The translations under genes and the position numbers were made by a program. This document shows, piece after piece, positions 22,713 to 37,500 of a stretch of DNA of 64,000 nt. Source of the stretch: Euonymus europaeus (lineage: Eukaryota > Streptophyta > Magnoliopsida > Celastrales > Celastraceae); NCBI GenBank assembly GCA_963580455.1, contig OY756965.1, positions 8,754,501 to 8,818,500 of the forward strand, in the 5' to 3' direction. Every line of letters begins with the position of its first letter. Positions within the stretch are counted from its first letter, which is position 1. The notes beneath the pieces are model-generated. The model ran no database searches, was not told the origin of the DNA, and was given only the letters and a program-made list of their open reading frames with translations.

Positions 22713-25700
22713 TAGATTATTTTAATGCCAAAACACCAACTTTCTATGACAAATGGACAAAACCGTTAAAAGCTCCCAAATAGAGAGAGTTGAGCAACTT
22801 CGGACCATCAAAGTTGCTCGGTGTACACTTTGTATAGTTCTTCTATGTCCAACTTTACGAGTATAAGCTTCGTAGATTATTTCGATGCCAAAACAACGAC
22901 TTTCTATTACAAATGGACAAAACCGTTAAAAGCTCCTCCATAGGGAGAGTTGAGCAACTTCGGACTATCAAAGTTGCTCGGTGTACACTTTTTATTGTTC
23001 TTTTATGTCAAATTTTACGAGTATAAGATTCTGATATTTTTTCGATGACAAAACACCAACTTTCTATGACAAATGGACAAAACCGTTAAAAGCTCCTCCA
23101 TATAGAGAGTTGAGCAACTTCGGACCATCAAAGTTGCTCGGTGTACACTTTTTAGTGTTCTTCTATGTCCAATTTTACGAGTATTAGCTTCGTAGATTAT
23201 TTAGATGCCAAAACACCAACTTTCTATGACAAATGAACAAAACCGTTAAAAGCTCCTCCATATAGAGAGTTGAGCAACTTCGGACCATTAAAGTTGCTCG
23301 GTGTACACTTTTTATTGTTCTTCTATGTATAATGTTACGAGTATAAGCTTCGTAGATTATTTCGATGCCAAAACAACAACTTTCTATTACAAATAGACAA
23401 AACCGTTAAAAGCTCCTCCATAGAGAGAGTTGAGCAACTTTGGACCATCAAAGTTGCTCGGTGTACACTTTTTATTGTTTTTTTATGTCAAATTTTACGA
23501 GTATAAGATTCCGATAGTTTTTCGATTCCAAAACACCAACTTTCTATGACAAATGAACAAAACCGTTGAAAGCTTTTCCATATAGTGAGTTGAGCAACTT
23601 CGGACCATCGAAGTTGCTCGGTGTACACTTTTTATTAATCTTCTATGTCCAATTTTACGAGTATAAGCTTCCTAGATTATTTTGATGCCAAAACGACAGC
23701 TTTCTATGACAAATGCAAATGGACAAAACCGTTAAAAGCTCATCCATATAGAGAGTTAAGCAACTTCGGATCATCAAAGTTGCTCGGTCTATACTTTTTA
23801 TTGTTCTTTTGTGTCCGATTTTCCGAGTATAAGTTTTCGTTATTATTTCAATGCCAAAACACCAACTTTCTATGAGAAATGGACAAAACCGTTAAAAGAT
23901 CCCAAATAGAGAGAGTTCAGCAACTTCGGACCATCAAAGTTGCTCGGTGTACATTTTTTAGTGTTCTTCTATGTCCAATTTTACGAGTATAAGCTTCGTA
24001 GATTATTTCAATGCCAAAACACCAACTTTCTATGACAAATGGACAAAACCGTTAAAAGCTCCCAAATAGAGAGAGTTGAGCAACTTCGGACCATCAAAGT
24101 TGCTCGGTGTACACTTTGTATAGTTCTTCTATGTCCAATTTTACGAATATAAGCTTCGTAGATTATTTCGATGCCAAAACGACGACTTTCTATTACAAAT
24201 GGACAAAACCGTTAAAAGCTCCTCCATAGAGAGAGTTGAGCAACTTCGGACTATCATAGTTGCTCGGTGTACACTTTTTATTGTTCTTTTATGTCAAATT
24301 TTACGAGTATAAGATTCTGATATTTTTTCGATGCCAAAACACCAACTTTCTATGACAAATGGACAAAACCGTTAAAAGCTCCTCCATATAAAGAGTTGAG
24401 CAACTTCGGACCATCAAAGTTGCTCGGTGTACACTTTTTAGTGTTCTTCTATGTCCAATTTTACAAGTATAAGCTTCGTAGATTATTTAGATGCCAAAAC
24501 ACCAACTTTCTATGACAAATGAACAAAACCGTTAAAAGCTCCTCCATATAGAGAGTTGAGCAACTTCGGACCATCAAAGTTGCTCGGTGTACACTTTTTA
24601 TTGTTCTTCAATGTATAATGTTACGAGTATAAGCTTCATAGATTATTTCGATGCCAAAACAACAACTTTCTATTACAAATGGACAAAACCATTATAAGCT
24701 CCTCCATAGAGAGAGTTGAGCAACTTCGGACCATCAAAGTTGCTCGGTGTACATTTTTTAGTGTTCTTCTATGTCCAATTTTATGAGTATAAGCTTCGTA
24801 GATTATTTCCATGCCACAACACCAACTTTCTATGACAAATGGACAAAACCGTTGAAAGCACCTCCATATAGAGAGTTGAGCAACTTCGGACCATCGAAGT
24901 TGCTCGGTGTACACTTGTTATTAATCTTCTATGTCCAATATTACGAGTATAAACTTCGTAGATTATTTCGATGCAAAACAACAACTTTCAGTTACAAATG
25001 GACAAAACCGTTAAAAGCTCCACCATAGAGAGAGTTGAGCAACTTCGGACCATCAATGTTGCTCGGTGTACACTTTTTATTGTTCTTCTATGTCCAATTT
25101 TACGAGTATAAGCTTCCGAGATTATTTCGATGCCAAAACACCAACTTTCTATGACAAAAGGACAAAACCGTTAAAAGCTTCTCCATAGAGAGAGTTGAGC
25201 AACTTTGGACCATTAAAGTTGCCCGGTGTACACTTTTTATTGTTCTTTTATGTCAAATTTTACAAGTATAAGATTCCGATATTTTTTCGATTCCAAAACA
25301 CCAACTTTCTATGACAAATGAACAAAACCGTTGAAAGCTCCTCCATATAGAGAGTTGAGCAACTTCGGACCATCGAAGTTGCTCGGTGTACACTTTTTAT
25401 TAATCTTCTATGTCCAATTTTACGAGTATAAGCTTCCTAGATTATTTTGATGCCAAAACGACAAGTTTCTATGACAAATGGACAAAACCGTTAAAAGCTC
25501 GTCCAAATAGAGAGTTGAGCAACTTCGGATCATCAAAGTTGCTCCCTCTACACTTTTTATTGTTCTTTTATGTCCGATTTTCCGACTATAAGTTTTCGTT
25601 ATTATTTCAATGCCAAAACACCAACTTCCTATGAGAAATGGACAAAACCGTTAAAAGATCCCAAATAGAGAGAGTTCAGCAACTTCGGACCATCAAAGTT

Positions 25701-28700
25701 GCTCGGTGTACATTTTTTAGTGTTCTTCTATGTCCAATTTTATGAGTATAAGCTTCGTAGATTATTTCCATGCCAAAACACCAACTTTCTATGACAAATG
25801 GACAAAACCGTTGAAAGCTCCTCCATATAGAGAGTTGAGCAACTTCGGACCATCGAAGTTGCTCGGTGTACACTTTTTATTAATCTTCTATGTCCAATGT
25901 TACGAGTATAAACTTCGTAGATTATTTCGATGCCAAAACAACAACTTTCAGTTACAAATGGACAAAACCGTTAAAAGCTCCACCATAGAGAGAGTTGAGC
26001 AACTTCGGACCATCAATGTTGCTTGGTGTACACTTTTTATTGTTCTTCTATGTCCAATTTTACGAGTATAAGCTTCCGAGATTATTTCGATGCCAAAACA
26101 ACAACTTTTTATGACAAAAGGACAAAACCGTTAAAAGCTTCTCCATAGAGAGAGTTGAGCAACTTTGGACCGTTAAAGTTGCTCGGTGTACACTTTTTAT
26201 TGTTCTTTTATGTCAAATTTTACAAGTATAAGATTCCGATATTTTTTCGATTCCAAAACAACAACTTTCTATGACAAATGAACAAAACCGTTGAAAGCTC
26301 CTCCATATAGAGAGTTGAGCAACTTCGGATCATCGAAGTTGCTCGGTGTACACTTTTTATTAATCTTCTATGTCCAATTTTACGAGTATAAGCTTCCTAG
26401 ATTATTTTGATGCCAAAACGACAACTTTCTATGACAAATGGACAAAACCGTTAAAAGCTCGTCCAAATAGAGAGTTGAGCAACTTCGGATCATCAAAGTT
26501 GCTCCGTCTACACTTTTTATTGTTCTTTTATGTCCGATTTTCCGAGTATAAGTTTTCGTTATTATTTCAATGCCAAAACACCAACTTCCTATGAGAAATG
26601 GACAAAACCGTTAAAAGATCCCAAATAGAGAGAGTTCAGCAACTTCGGACCATCAAAATTGCTCGGTGTACATTTTTTAGTGTTCTTCTATGTCCAATTT
26701 TACGAGTATAAGCTTCGTAGATTATTTCAATGCCAAAACACCAACTTTCTATGACAAATGGTCAAAACCGTTAAAAGCTCCCAAATAGAGAGAGTTGAGC
26801 AACTTCAGACCATCAAAGTTGCTCTGTGTACACTTTGTATTGTTCTTCTATGTCCAATTTTACGAGTATAAGCTTCGTAGATTATTTCGATGCCAAAACG
26901 ACGACTTTCTTCTACAAATGGACAAAACCGTTAAAAGCTCCTCCATAGAGAGAGTTGAGCAACTTCGGACTACCGAAGTTGCTCGGTGTACACTTTTTAT
27001 TAATCTTCTATGTCCAATTTTACGAGTATAAGCTTCCTAGATTATTTTGATGCCAAAACGACAACTTTCTATGACAAATGGACAAAACCTTTAAAAGCTC
27101 GTCCAAATAGAGAGTTGAGCAACTTCGGATCATCAAAGTTGCTCCGTCTACACTTTTTATTGTTCTTTTATGTCCGATTTTCCGAGTATAAGTTTTCGTT
27201 ATTATTTCAATGCCAAAACACCAACATTCTATGACAAATGGACAAAACCGTTAAAAGCTCCCAAATAGAGAGAGTTGAGCAACTTCGGACCATCAAAGTT
27301 GCTCGGTGTACACTTTGTATAGTTCTTCTATGTCCAATTTTACGAGTATAAGCTTCGTAGATTATTTCGATGCCAAAACAATGACTTTCTATTACAAATG
27401 GACAAAACCGTTAAAAGCTCCTCCATAGAGAGAGTTGAGCAACTTCGGACTATCAAAGTTGCTCGGTGTACACTTTTTATTGTTCTTTTATGTCAAATTT
27501 TACGAGTATAAGATTCTGATATTTTTTCGATGCCAAAACACCAACTTTCTATGACAAATGGACAAAACCGTTAAAAGCTCCTCCATATAGAGAGTTGAGC
27601 AACTTCGGACCATCAAAGTTGCTCGGTGTACACTTTTTAGTGTTCTTCTATGTCCAATTTTACGAGTATAAGCTTCGTAGATTATTTAGATGCCAAAACA
27701 CCAACTTTCTATGACAAATGGACAAAACCATTAAAAGGTCCTCCATATAGAGAGTTGAGCAACTTCGGACCATCAAAGTTGCTCGGTGTACACTTTTTAT
27801 TGTTCTTCTATGTATAATGTTACGAGTATAAACTTCGTAGATTATTTCGATGCCAAAACAACAACTTTCAGTTACAAATGGACAAAACCGTTAAAAGCTC
27901 CACCATAGAGAGAGTTGAGCAACTTCGGACTATCAAAGTTGCTCGGTGTACACTTTTTATTGTTCTTTTATGTCAAATATTTCGAGTATAAGATTCTGAT
28001 ATTTTTTCGATGCCAAAACACCAACGTTCTATGACAAATGGACAAAACCGTTAAAAGCTCCTCCATATAGAGAGTTGAGCAACTTCGGACCATCAAAGTT
28101 GCTCGGTGTACACTTTTTAGTGTTTTTCTATGTCCAATTTTACGAGTATAAACTTCGTAGATTATTTCGATGCAAAACAACGACTTTCTATTACAAATGG
28201 ACAAAACCGTTAAAAGCTCCTCCATAGAGAGAGTTGAGCAACTTCGGACTATCAAAGTTGCTCGGTGTACACTTTTTATTGTTCTTTTATGTCAAATTTT
28301 ACGAGTATAAGATTCTGATATTTTTTTGATGCCAAAACACCAACTTTCTATGACAAATGGACAAAACCGTTAAAAGCTTCTCCTTATAGAGAGTTGAGCA
28401 ACTTCGGACCATCAAAGTTGCTCGGTGTACACTTTTTAGTGTTCTTCTATGTCCAATTTTACGAGTATAAGCTTCGTAGATTATTTAGATGCCAAAACAA
28501 CAACTTTCTATTACAAATGGACAAAACCGTTAAAAGCTCCACCATAGAGAGAGTTGAGCAACTTCGGACCATCAATGTTGCTCGGTGTACACTTTTTATT
28601 GTTCTTCTATGTCCAATTTTACGAGTATAAGCTTCCGAGATTATTTCGATGCCAAAACAACAACTTTCTATGACAAAAGGACAAAACCGTTAAAAACTTC

Positions 28701-28714
28701 TCCATAGAGAGAGT
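22713..28714 (+). repeat. 6404-bp unit, copy 2 (about 6.0 kb retained)
   Basis: This is a tandem copy of 16309-22310, matching monomer by monomer. It lacks the final trimer repeat of copy 1, and after about 28714 the sequence passes into the 18-monomer unit. The order of rare variants is preserved, including the 166-bp monomer, so this is a single large duplication and not repeated small ones. Confidence 0.88.
23705..23725 (+). repeat. 6-bp tandem duplication in one monomer (copy 2)
   Basis: The same CAAATG duplication as near 17.31 kb, 6405 bp downstream. It confirms the common descent of the two large units. Confidence 0.8.
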
Positions 28715-31380
28715 TGAGCAACTTTGGACCATTAAAGTTGCCCGGTGTACACTTTTTATTGTTCTTTTATATCAAATTTTACAAGTATAAGATTCCGATA
28801 TTTTTTCGATTCCAAAACACCAACTTTCTATGACAAATGAACAAAACCGTTGAAAGCTCCTCTATATAGAGAGTTGAGCAACTTCGGACCATCGAAGTTG
28901 CTCGGTGTACACTTTTTATTAATCTTCTATGTCCAATTTTACGAGTATAAGCTTCCTAGATTATTTTGATGCCAAAACGACAAGTTTCTATGACAAATGA
29001 ACAAAATCGTTAAAAGCTCGTCCAAATAGAGAGTTGAACAACTTCGGATCATCAAAGTTGCTCCGTCTACACTTTTTATTGTTCTTTTATGTCCGATTTT
29101 CCGAGTATAAGTTTTCGTTATTATTTCAATGCCAAAACACCAACTTTCTATGAGAAATGGACAAAACCGTTAGAAGATCCCAAATAGAGAGAGTTCAGCA
29201 ACTTCGGACCATCAAAGTTGCTCGGTGTACATTTTTTAGTGTTCTTCTACGTCCAAATTTATGAGTATAAGCTTCGTAGATTATTTCAATGCCAAAACAC
29301 CAACTTTCTATGACAAATGGACAAAACCGTTAAAACCTCCCAAATAGAGAGAGTTGAGCAACTTCGGACCATCAAAGTTGCTCGGTGTACACTTTGTATA
29401 GTTCTTCTATGTCCAATTTTACGAGTATAAGCTTCGTAGATTATTTCGATGCCAAAACAACGACTTTCTATTACAAATGGACAAAACCGTTAAAAGCTCC
29501 TCCATAGAGAGAGTTGAGCAACTTCGGACTATCAAAGTTGCTCGGTGTACACTTTTTATTGTTCTTTTATGTCAAATTTTACGAGTATAAGATTCTGATA
29601 TTTTTTCGATGCCAAAACACCAACTTTCTATGACAAATGGACAAAACCGTTAAAAGCTCCTCCATAAAGAGAGTTGAGCAACTTCGGACCATCAAAGTTA
29701 CTCGGTGTATACTTTTTATTGTTCTTCTATGTCCAATGTTACGAGTATAAGCTTCGTAGATTATTTCGATGCCAAAACAACAACTTTCTATTACAAATGG
29801 GCAAAAACCGTTAAAAGCTCATCTATAGAGAGAGTTGAGCAACTTCGGACCATCAAAGTTGCTCGGTGTACACTTTTTATTGTTCTTCTATGTCCAATGT
29901 TACGAGTATAAACTTCGTAGATTATTTCGATGCCAAAATAACAACTTTCAGTTACAAATGAACAAAACCGTTAAAAGCTCCCAAATAGAGAGAGTTGAGC
30001 AACTTCAGACCATCAAAGTTGCTCGGTGTACACTTTGTATAGTTCTTCTATGTCCAATTTTACGAGTATAAGCTTCGTAGATTATTTCGATGCCAAAACA
30101 CCAACTTTCTATGACAAATAGACAAAACCGTTAAAAGCTCCTCCATATGGAGAGTTGAGCAACTTCGGACCATCAAAGTTACTCGGTGTATACTTTTTAT
30201 TGTTCTTCTATGTCCAAAGTTACGAGTATAAGCTTCATAGATTATTTCGATGCCAAAACAACAACTTTCTATTACAAATGGACAAAAACCGTTAAAAGCT
30301 CATCTATAGAGAGAGTTGAGCAACTTCGGACCATCAAAGTTGCTCGGTGTACACTTTTTATTGTTCTTCTATGTCCAATGTTACGAGTATAAACTTTGTA
30401 GATTATTTTGATGCCAAAACAACAACTTTCCGTTACAAATGGACAAAACCGTTAAAAGCTCCACCATAGAGAGAGTTGAGCAACTTCGGACCATCAAAGT
30501 TGCTCTGTGTACACTTTGTATTGTTCTTCTATGTCCAATTTTACGAGTATAAGCTTCGTAGATTATTTCGATGCCAAAACGACGACTTTCTTCTACAAAT
30601 GGACAAAACCGTTAAAAGCTCCTCCATAGAGAGAGTTGAGCAACTTCAGACTATATAAGTTGCTCGGTGTACACTTTTTATTAATCTTCTATGTCCAATT
30701 TTACGAGTATAAGCATCCTAGATTATTTTGATGCCAAAACGACAACTTTCTGTGACAAATGGACAAAACCATTTAAAGCTCGTCCAAATAGAGAGTTGAG
30801 CAACTTCGGATCATCAAAGTTGCTCCGTCTACACTTTTTATTGTTCTTTTATGTCCGATTTTCCGAGTATAAGTTTTCGTTATTATTTCAATGTCAAAAC
30901 ACCAACTTTCTATGACAAATGGACAAAACCGTTAAAAGCTCCCAAATAGAGAGAGTTGAGCAACTTCGGACCATCAAAGTTGCTCGGTGTACACTTTGTA
31001 TAGTTCTTCTATGTCCAATTTTACGAGTTTAAGCTTCGTAGATTATTTAGATGCCAAAACACCAACTTTCTATGACAAATGAACAAAACCGTTAAAAGCT
31101 CCACCATAGAGAGAGTTGAGCAACTTCGGACCATCAATGTTGCTCTGTGTACACTTTTTATTGTTCTTCTATGTCCAATTTTACGAGTATAAGCTTCGTA
31201 GATTATTTCGATGCCAAAACAACAACTTTCTATGACAAAAGGACAAAACCGTTAAAAGCTCCACCATAGAGAGAGTTGAGCAACTTCGGACAATCAATGT
31301 TGCTCGGTGTACACTTTTTATTGTTCTTCTATGTAAAATTTTACGAGTATAAACTTCGTAGATTATTTCGATGCCAAAAC
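28500..31380 (+). repeat. 18-monomer unit (~2880 bp), copy 1
   Basis: Markers recur 2880-2882 bp downstream: 28624 to 31504, 29705 to about 32587, 29835 to 32717 and 30186 to 33068. Private features shared by the copies include GTCCAAATTTATGAG near 29.25 kb and GCAAAAACCG near 29.80 kb, an extra A in the A-run. Boundaries are approximate. Confidence 0.78.
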
Positions 31381-33360
31381 AACAACTTTCTATTACAAAT
31401 GGACAAAACCGTTAAAAGCTCCACCATAGAGAGAGTTGAGCAACTTCGGACCATCAATGTTGCTCGGTGTACACTTTTTATTATTCTTCTATGTCCAATT
31501 TTACGAGTATAAGCTTCCGAGATTATTTCGATGCCAAAACAACAACTTTCTATGACAAAAGGACAAAACCGTTAAAAGCTTCTCCATAGAGAGAGTTGAG
31601 CAACTTTGGACCATTAAAGTTGCCCGGTGTACATTTTTTATTGTTCTTTTATGTCAAATTTTACAAGTATAAGATTCCGATATTTTTTCGATTCCAAAAC
31701 ACCAACTTTCTATGACAAATGAACAAAACCGTTGAAAGCTCCTCCATATAGAGAGTTGAGCAACTTCGGACCATCGAAGTTGCTCGGTGTACACTTTTTA
31801 TTAATCTTCTATGTCCAATTTTACGAGTATAAGCTTCCTAGATTATTTTGATGCCAAAACGACAAGTTTCTATGACAAATGGACAAAACCGTTAAAAGCT
31901 CGTCCAAATAGAGAGTTGAGCAACTTCGGATCATCAAAGTTGCTCCGTCTACACTTTTTATTGTTCTTTTATGTCCGATTTTCCGACTATAAGTTTTCGT
32001 TATTATTTCAATGCCAAAACACCAACTTTCTATGAGAAATGGACAAAACCGTTAAAAGATCCCAAATAGAGAGAGTTCAGCAACTTCGGACCATCAAAGT
32101 TGCTCGGTGTACATTTTTTAGTGTTCTTCTATGTCCAAATTTATGAGTATAAGCTTCGTAGATTATTTCAATGCCAAAACACCAACTTTCTATGAAAAAT
32201 TGACAAAACCGTTAAAACCTCTCAAATAGAGAGAGTTGAGCAACTTCGGACCGTCAAAGTTGCTCGGTGTACACTTTGTATAGTTCTTCTATGTCCAATT
32301 TTACGAGTATAAGCTTCGTATATTATTTCGATGCCAAAACAACGACTTTCTATTACAAATGGACAAAACCGTTAAAAGCTCCTCCATAGAGAGAGTTGAG
32401 CAACTTCGGACTATCAAAGTTGCTCGGTGTACACTTTTTATTGTTCTTTTATGTCAAATTTTACGAGTATAAGATTCTGATATTTTTTCGATGCCAAAAC
32501 ACCAACTTTCTATGACAAATGGACAAAACCGTTAAAAGCTCCTCCATATAGAGAGTTGAGCAACTTCGGACCACCAAAGTTACTCGGTGTATACTTTTTA
32601 TTGTTCTTCTATGTCCAATGTTACGAGTATAAGCTTCGTAGATTATTTCGATGCCAAAACAACAACTTTCTATTACAGATGAGCAAAAACCGTTAAAAGC
32701 TCATCTATAGAGAGACTTGAGCAACTTCGGACCATCAAAGTTGCTCGGTGTACACTTTTTATTGTTCTTCTATGTCCAATGTTACGAGTATAAACTTCGT
32801 AGATTATTTCGATGCCAAAACAACAACTTTCAGTTACAAATGAACAAAACCGTTAAAAGCTCCCAAATAGAGAGAGTTGAGCAACTTCAGACCATCAAAG
32901 TTGCTCGGTGTACACTTTGTATAGTTCTTCTATGTCCAATTTTACGAGTATAAGCTTCGTAGATTATTTCGATGCCAAAACACCAACTTTCTATGACAAA
33001 TGGACAAAACCGTTAAAAGCTCCTCCATATAGAGAGTTGAGCAACTTCGGACCATCAAAGTTACTCGGTGTATACTTTTTATTGTTCTTCTATGTCCAAA
33101 GTTACGAGTATAAGCTTCATAGATTATTTCGATGCCAAAACAACAACTTTCTATTACAAATGGACAAAAACCGTTAAAAGCTCATCTATAGAGAGAGTTG
33201 AGCAACTTCGGACCATCAAAGTTGCTCGGTGTACACTTTTTATTGTTCTTCTATGTCCAATGTTACGAGTATAAACTTTGTAGATTATTTCGATGCCAAA
33301 ACAACAACTTTCCGTTACAAATGGCAAAACCGTTAAAAGCTCCACCATAGAGAGAGTTGA
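31381..33360 (+). repeat. 18-monomer unit (~2880 bp), copy 2 (partial)
   Basis: This repeats the first ~2 kb of the preceding unit in the same order, then diverges near 33.4 kb. Soon after, at about 33.78 kb, the CACCACTTTCTATGATAAA subtype reappears for the first time since about 14.9 kb. Confidence 0.75.
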
Positions 33361-34570
33361 GCAACTTCGGACCATCAAAGTTGCTCGGTGTACATTTTTT
33401 AGTGTTCTTCTATGTCCAATTTTACGACTATAAGCTCCGTAGATTATTTCAATGCCAAAACACCAACTTTCTATGACAAATGGACAAAACCGTTAAAAGC
33501 TCCCAAATAGAGAGAGTTGAGCAACTTCAGACCATCAAAGTTGCTCGGTGTACACTTTGTATAGTTCTTCTATGTCCAATTTTACGAGTATAAGCTTCTT
33601 AGATTATTTCGATGCCAAAACAACGACTTTCTATTACAAATGGACAAAACCGTTAAAAGCTCCTCCATAGAGAGAGTTGAGCAACTTTGGACGATCAAAG
33701 TTGCTCGGTGTACACTTTTTATTAATCTTCTATGTCCAATGTTACGAGTATAAACTTCGTAGATTAGTTCGATGCCAAAACACCACTTTCTATGATAAAT
33801 GGACAAAACCTTTAAAAGATCCCAAATAGAGAGAGTTGAGAAACTTCGGACCATCAAAGTTGCTCGTTGTACACTTTTTAGTGTTCTTCTATGTCCAATT
33901 TTACGAGTATAAGCTTCGTAGATTATTTCGATGCCAATACACCAACTTTCTATGACAAATGAACAAAACCGTTAAAAGCTCCTCCATATAGAGAGTTGAG
34001 CAACTTCGGACCATCAAAGTTGCTCGGTGTACACTTTTTATTGTTCTTCTATGTATAATGTTACGAGTATAAGCTTCGTAGATTATTTCGATGCCAAAAC
34101 AAGAACTTTCATTTACAAATGGACAAAACCGTTAAAAGCTCCTCCATAGAGAGAGTTGAGCAACTTTGGACCATCAAAGTTGCTCGGTGTAGACTTTTTA
34201 TTGTTCTTTTATGTCAAATTTTACGAGTATAAGATTCCGATATTTTTTCGATTCCAAAACACCAACTTTCTATGACAAATGGATAAAACCGTTAAAAGCT
34301 CCTCCATAAAGAGAGTTGAGCAACTTCGAACCATCGAAGTTGCTCGGTGTACACTTTTTATTAATCTTCTATGTCCAATGTTACGAGTATAAACTTCGTA
34401 GATTATTTCGATGCCAATACACCAACTTTCTATGACAAATGAACAAAACCGTTAAAAGCTCCTCCATATAGAGAGTTGAGCAACTTCGGACCATCAAAGT
34501 TGCTCGGTGTACACTTTTTATTGTTCTTCTATGTATAATGTTACGAGTATAAACTTCGTAGATTATTTCG
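33361..34570 (+). repeat. Mixed satellite monomers
   Basis: Transition zone between two differently organised parts of the array. Some monomers here, such as the pair at about 33.93-34.3 kb, recur 480 bp later at 34.41-34.8 kb. No other feature is seen. Confidence 0.68.
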
Positions 34571-37500
34571 ATGCCAAAACAAGAACTTTCATTTACAAAT
34601 GGACAAAACCGTTAAAAGCTCCTCCATAGAGAGAGTTGAGCAACTTCGGACAATCAAAGTTGCTCGGTGTAGACTTTTTATTGTTCTTTTATGTCAAATT
34701 TTACGAGTATAAGATTCCGATATTTTTTCGATTCCAAAACACCAACTTTCTATGACAAATGGATAAAACCGTTAAAAGCTCCTCCATAAAGAGAGTTGAG
34801 CAACTTCGAACCATCGAAGTTGCTCGGTGTACACTTTTTATTAATCTTCTATGTCCAATGTTACGAGTATAAACTTCGTAGATTATTTCGATGCCAAAAT
34901 AACAACTTTCAGTTACAAATGGACAAAACCGTTAAAAGCTCCACCATAGAGAGAGTTGAGCAACTTCGGACTATCAAAGTTGCTCGGTGTACACTTTTTA
35001 TTGTTCTTTTATGTCAAATATTACGAGTATAAGATTCTGATATTTTTTCGATGACAAAACACCAACTTTCTATGACAAATGGACAAAACCGTTAAAAGCT
35101 CCTCCACATAGAGAGTTGAGCAACTTTGGACCATCAAAGTTGCTCGGTGTACACTTTTTAGTGTTCTTCTCTGTCCAATTTTACGAGTATAAGCTTCGTA
35201 GATTATTTAGATGCCAAAATACCAACTTTCTATGACAAATGAACAAAACCGTTAAAAGCTCCTCCATATAGAGAGTTGAGCAACTTTGGACCATCAAAGT
35301 TGCTCGGTGTACACTTTTTATTGTTCTTCTATGTATAATGTTACGAGTATAAACTTCGTAGATTATTTCGATGCCAAAACAACAACTTTCAGTTACAAAT
35401 GGACAAAACCGTTAAAAGCTCCACCATAGAGAGAGTTGAGCAACTTCGGACTATCAAAGTTGCTCGGTGTACACTTTTTATTGTTCTTTTATGTCAAATA
35501 TTACGAGTATAAGATTCTGATATTTTTTCGATGCCAAAACACCAACTTGCTATGACAAATGGACAAAACCGTTAAAAGCTCCTCCATATAGAGAGTTGAG
35601 CAACTTTGGACCATCAAAGTTGCTCGGTGTACACTTTTTATTGTTGTTCTATGTCCAATGTTACGAGTATAAACTTCGTAGATTATTTCGATGCCAAAAC
35701 AACAACTTTCAGTTACAAATGGGCAAAACCGTTAAAAGCTCCACCATAGAGAGAGTTGAGCAACTTCGGACCATCAATGTTGCTCAGTGTACAATATTTA
35801 TTGTTCTTCTATGTCCTATTTTACGAGTATAAGCTTCCGTGATTATTTCGATGCAAAACACCAATTTTCTATGACAAATGGACAAAACCATTAAAAGCTC
35901 CTCCATAGAGAGAGTTGAGCAACTTCGGAGCATCAAAGTTGCTCGGTGTACACTTTTTATTGTTGTTCTATGTCCAATGTTACGAGTACAAGCTTCGCAG
36001 ATTATTTCGATGCCAAAACAACAAGTTTCTATTACAAATGGACAAAACCGTTAAAAGCTCCTCCATAGAGAGAGTTGAGCAACTTTGGACCATCAAAGTT
36101 GCTCGGTGTACACTTTTTATTGTTGTTCTATGTCCAATGTTACGAGTATAAGCTTCGCAGATTATTTCGATGCCAAAACAACAAGTTTCTATTACTAATG
36201 GACAAAACCGTTAAAAGCTCCTCCATAGAGAGAGTTGAGCAACTTTGGACCATCAAAGTTGCTCGGTGTAGACTTTTTATTGTTCTTTTATGTCAAATTT
36301 TACGAGTATAAGATTCCGATATTTTTTCGATTCCAAAACACCAACTTTCTATGACAAATGGACAAAACCGTTAAAAGCTCCTCCATAAAGAGAGTTGAGC
36401 AACTTCGGACCATCGAAGTTGCTCGGTGTACACTTTTAATTAATCTTCTATGTCCAATGTTACGAGTATAAACTTCGTAGATTATTTCGATGCCAAAACA
36501 CCACTTTCTTTGATAAATGGACAAAACCTTTAAAAGATCCCAAATGGAGAGAGTTGAGAAACTTCGGACCATCAAAGTTGCTCGGGGTACACTTTTTAGT
36601 GTTCTTCTATGTCCAATTTTATGAGTATAAGCTTCGTAGATTATTTCGATGCCAAAACACCAACTTTCTATGACAAATGAACAAAACCGTTAAAAGCTCC
36701 TCCATATAGAGAGTTGAGCAACTTCGAACCATCAAAGTTGCTCGGTGTACACTTTTTATTGTTCTTCTATGTATAATGTTACGAGTATAAGCTTCGTAGA
36801 TTATTTCGATGCCAAAACAACAACTTTCATTTACAAATGGACAAAACCGTTAAAAGCTCCACCATAGAGAGAGTTGAGCAACTTCGGACCATCAATGTTG
36901 CTCAGTGTACAATTTTTATTGTTCTTCTATGTCCTATTTTACGAGTATAAGCTTCCATGATTATTTCGATGCAAAACACCAATTTTCTATGACAAATGGA
37001 CAAAACCATTAAAAGCTCCTCCATAGAGAGAGTTGAGCAACTTCGGAGCATCAAAGTTGCTCGGTGTACACTTTTTATTGTTGTTCTATGTCCAATGTTA
37101 CGAGTACAAGCTTCGCAGATTATTTCGATGCCAAAACAACAAGTTTCTATTACAAATGGACAAAACCGTTAAAAGCTCCTCCATAGAGAGAGTTGAGCAA
37201 CTTTGGACCATCAAAGTTGCTCGGTGTACACTTTTTATTGTTGTTCTATGTCCAATGTTACGAGTATAAGCTTCGCAGATTATTTCGATGCCAAAACAAC
37301 AAGTTTCTATTACAAATGGACAAAACCGTTAAAAGCTCCTCCATAGAGAGAGTTGAGCAACTTTGGACCATCAAAGTTGCTCGGTGTAGACTTTTTATTG
37401 TTCTTTTATGTCAAATTTTACGAGTATAAGATTCAGATATTTTTTCGATTCCAAAACACCAACATTCTATGACAAATGGACAAAACCGTTAAAAGCTCCT

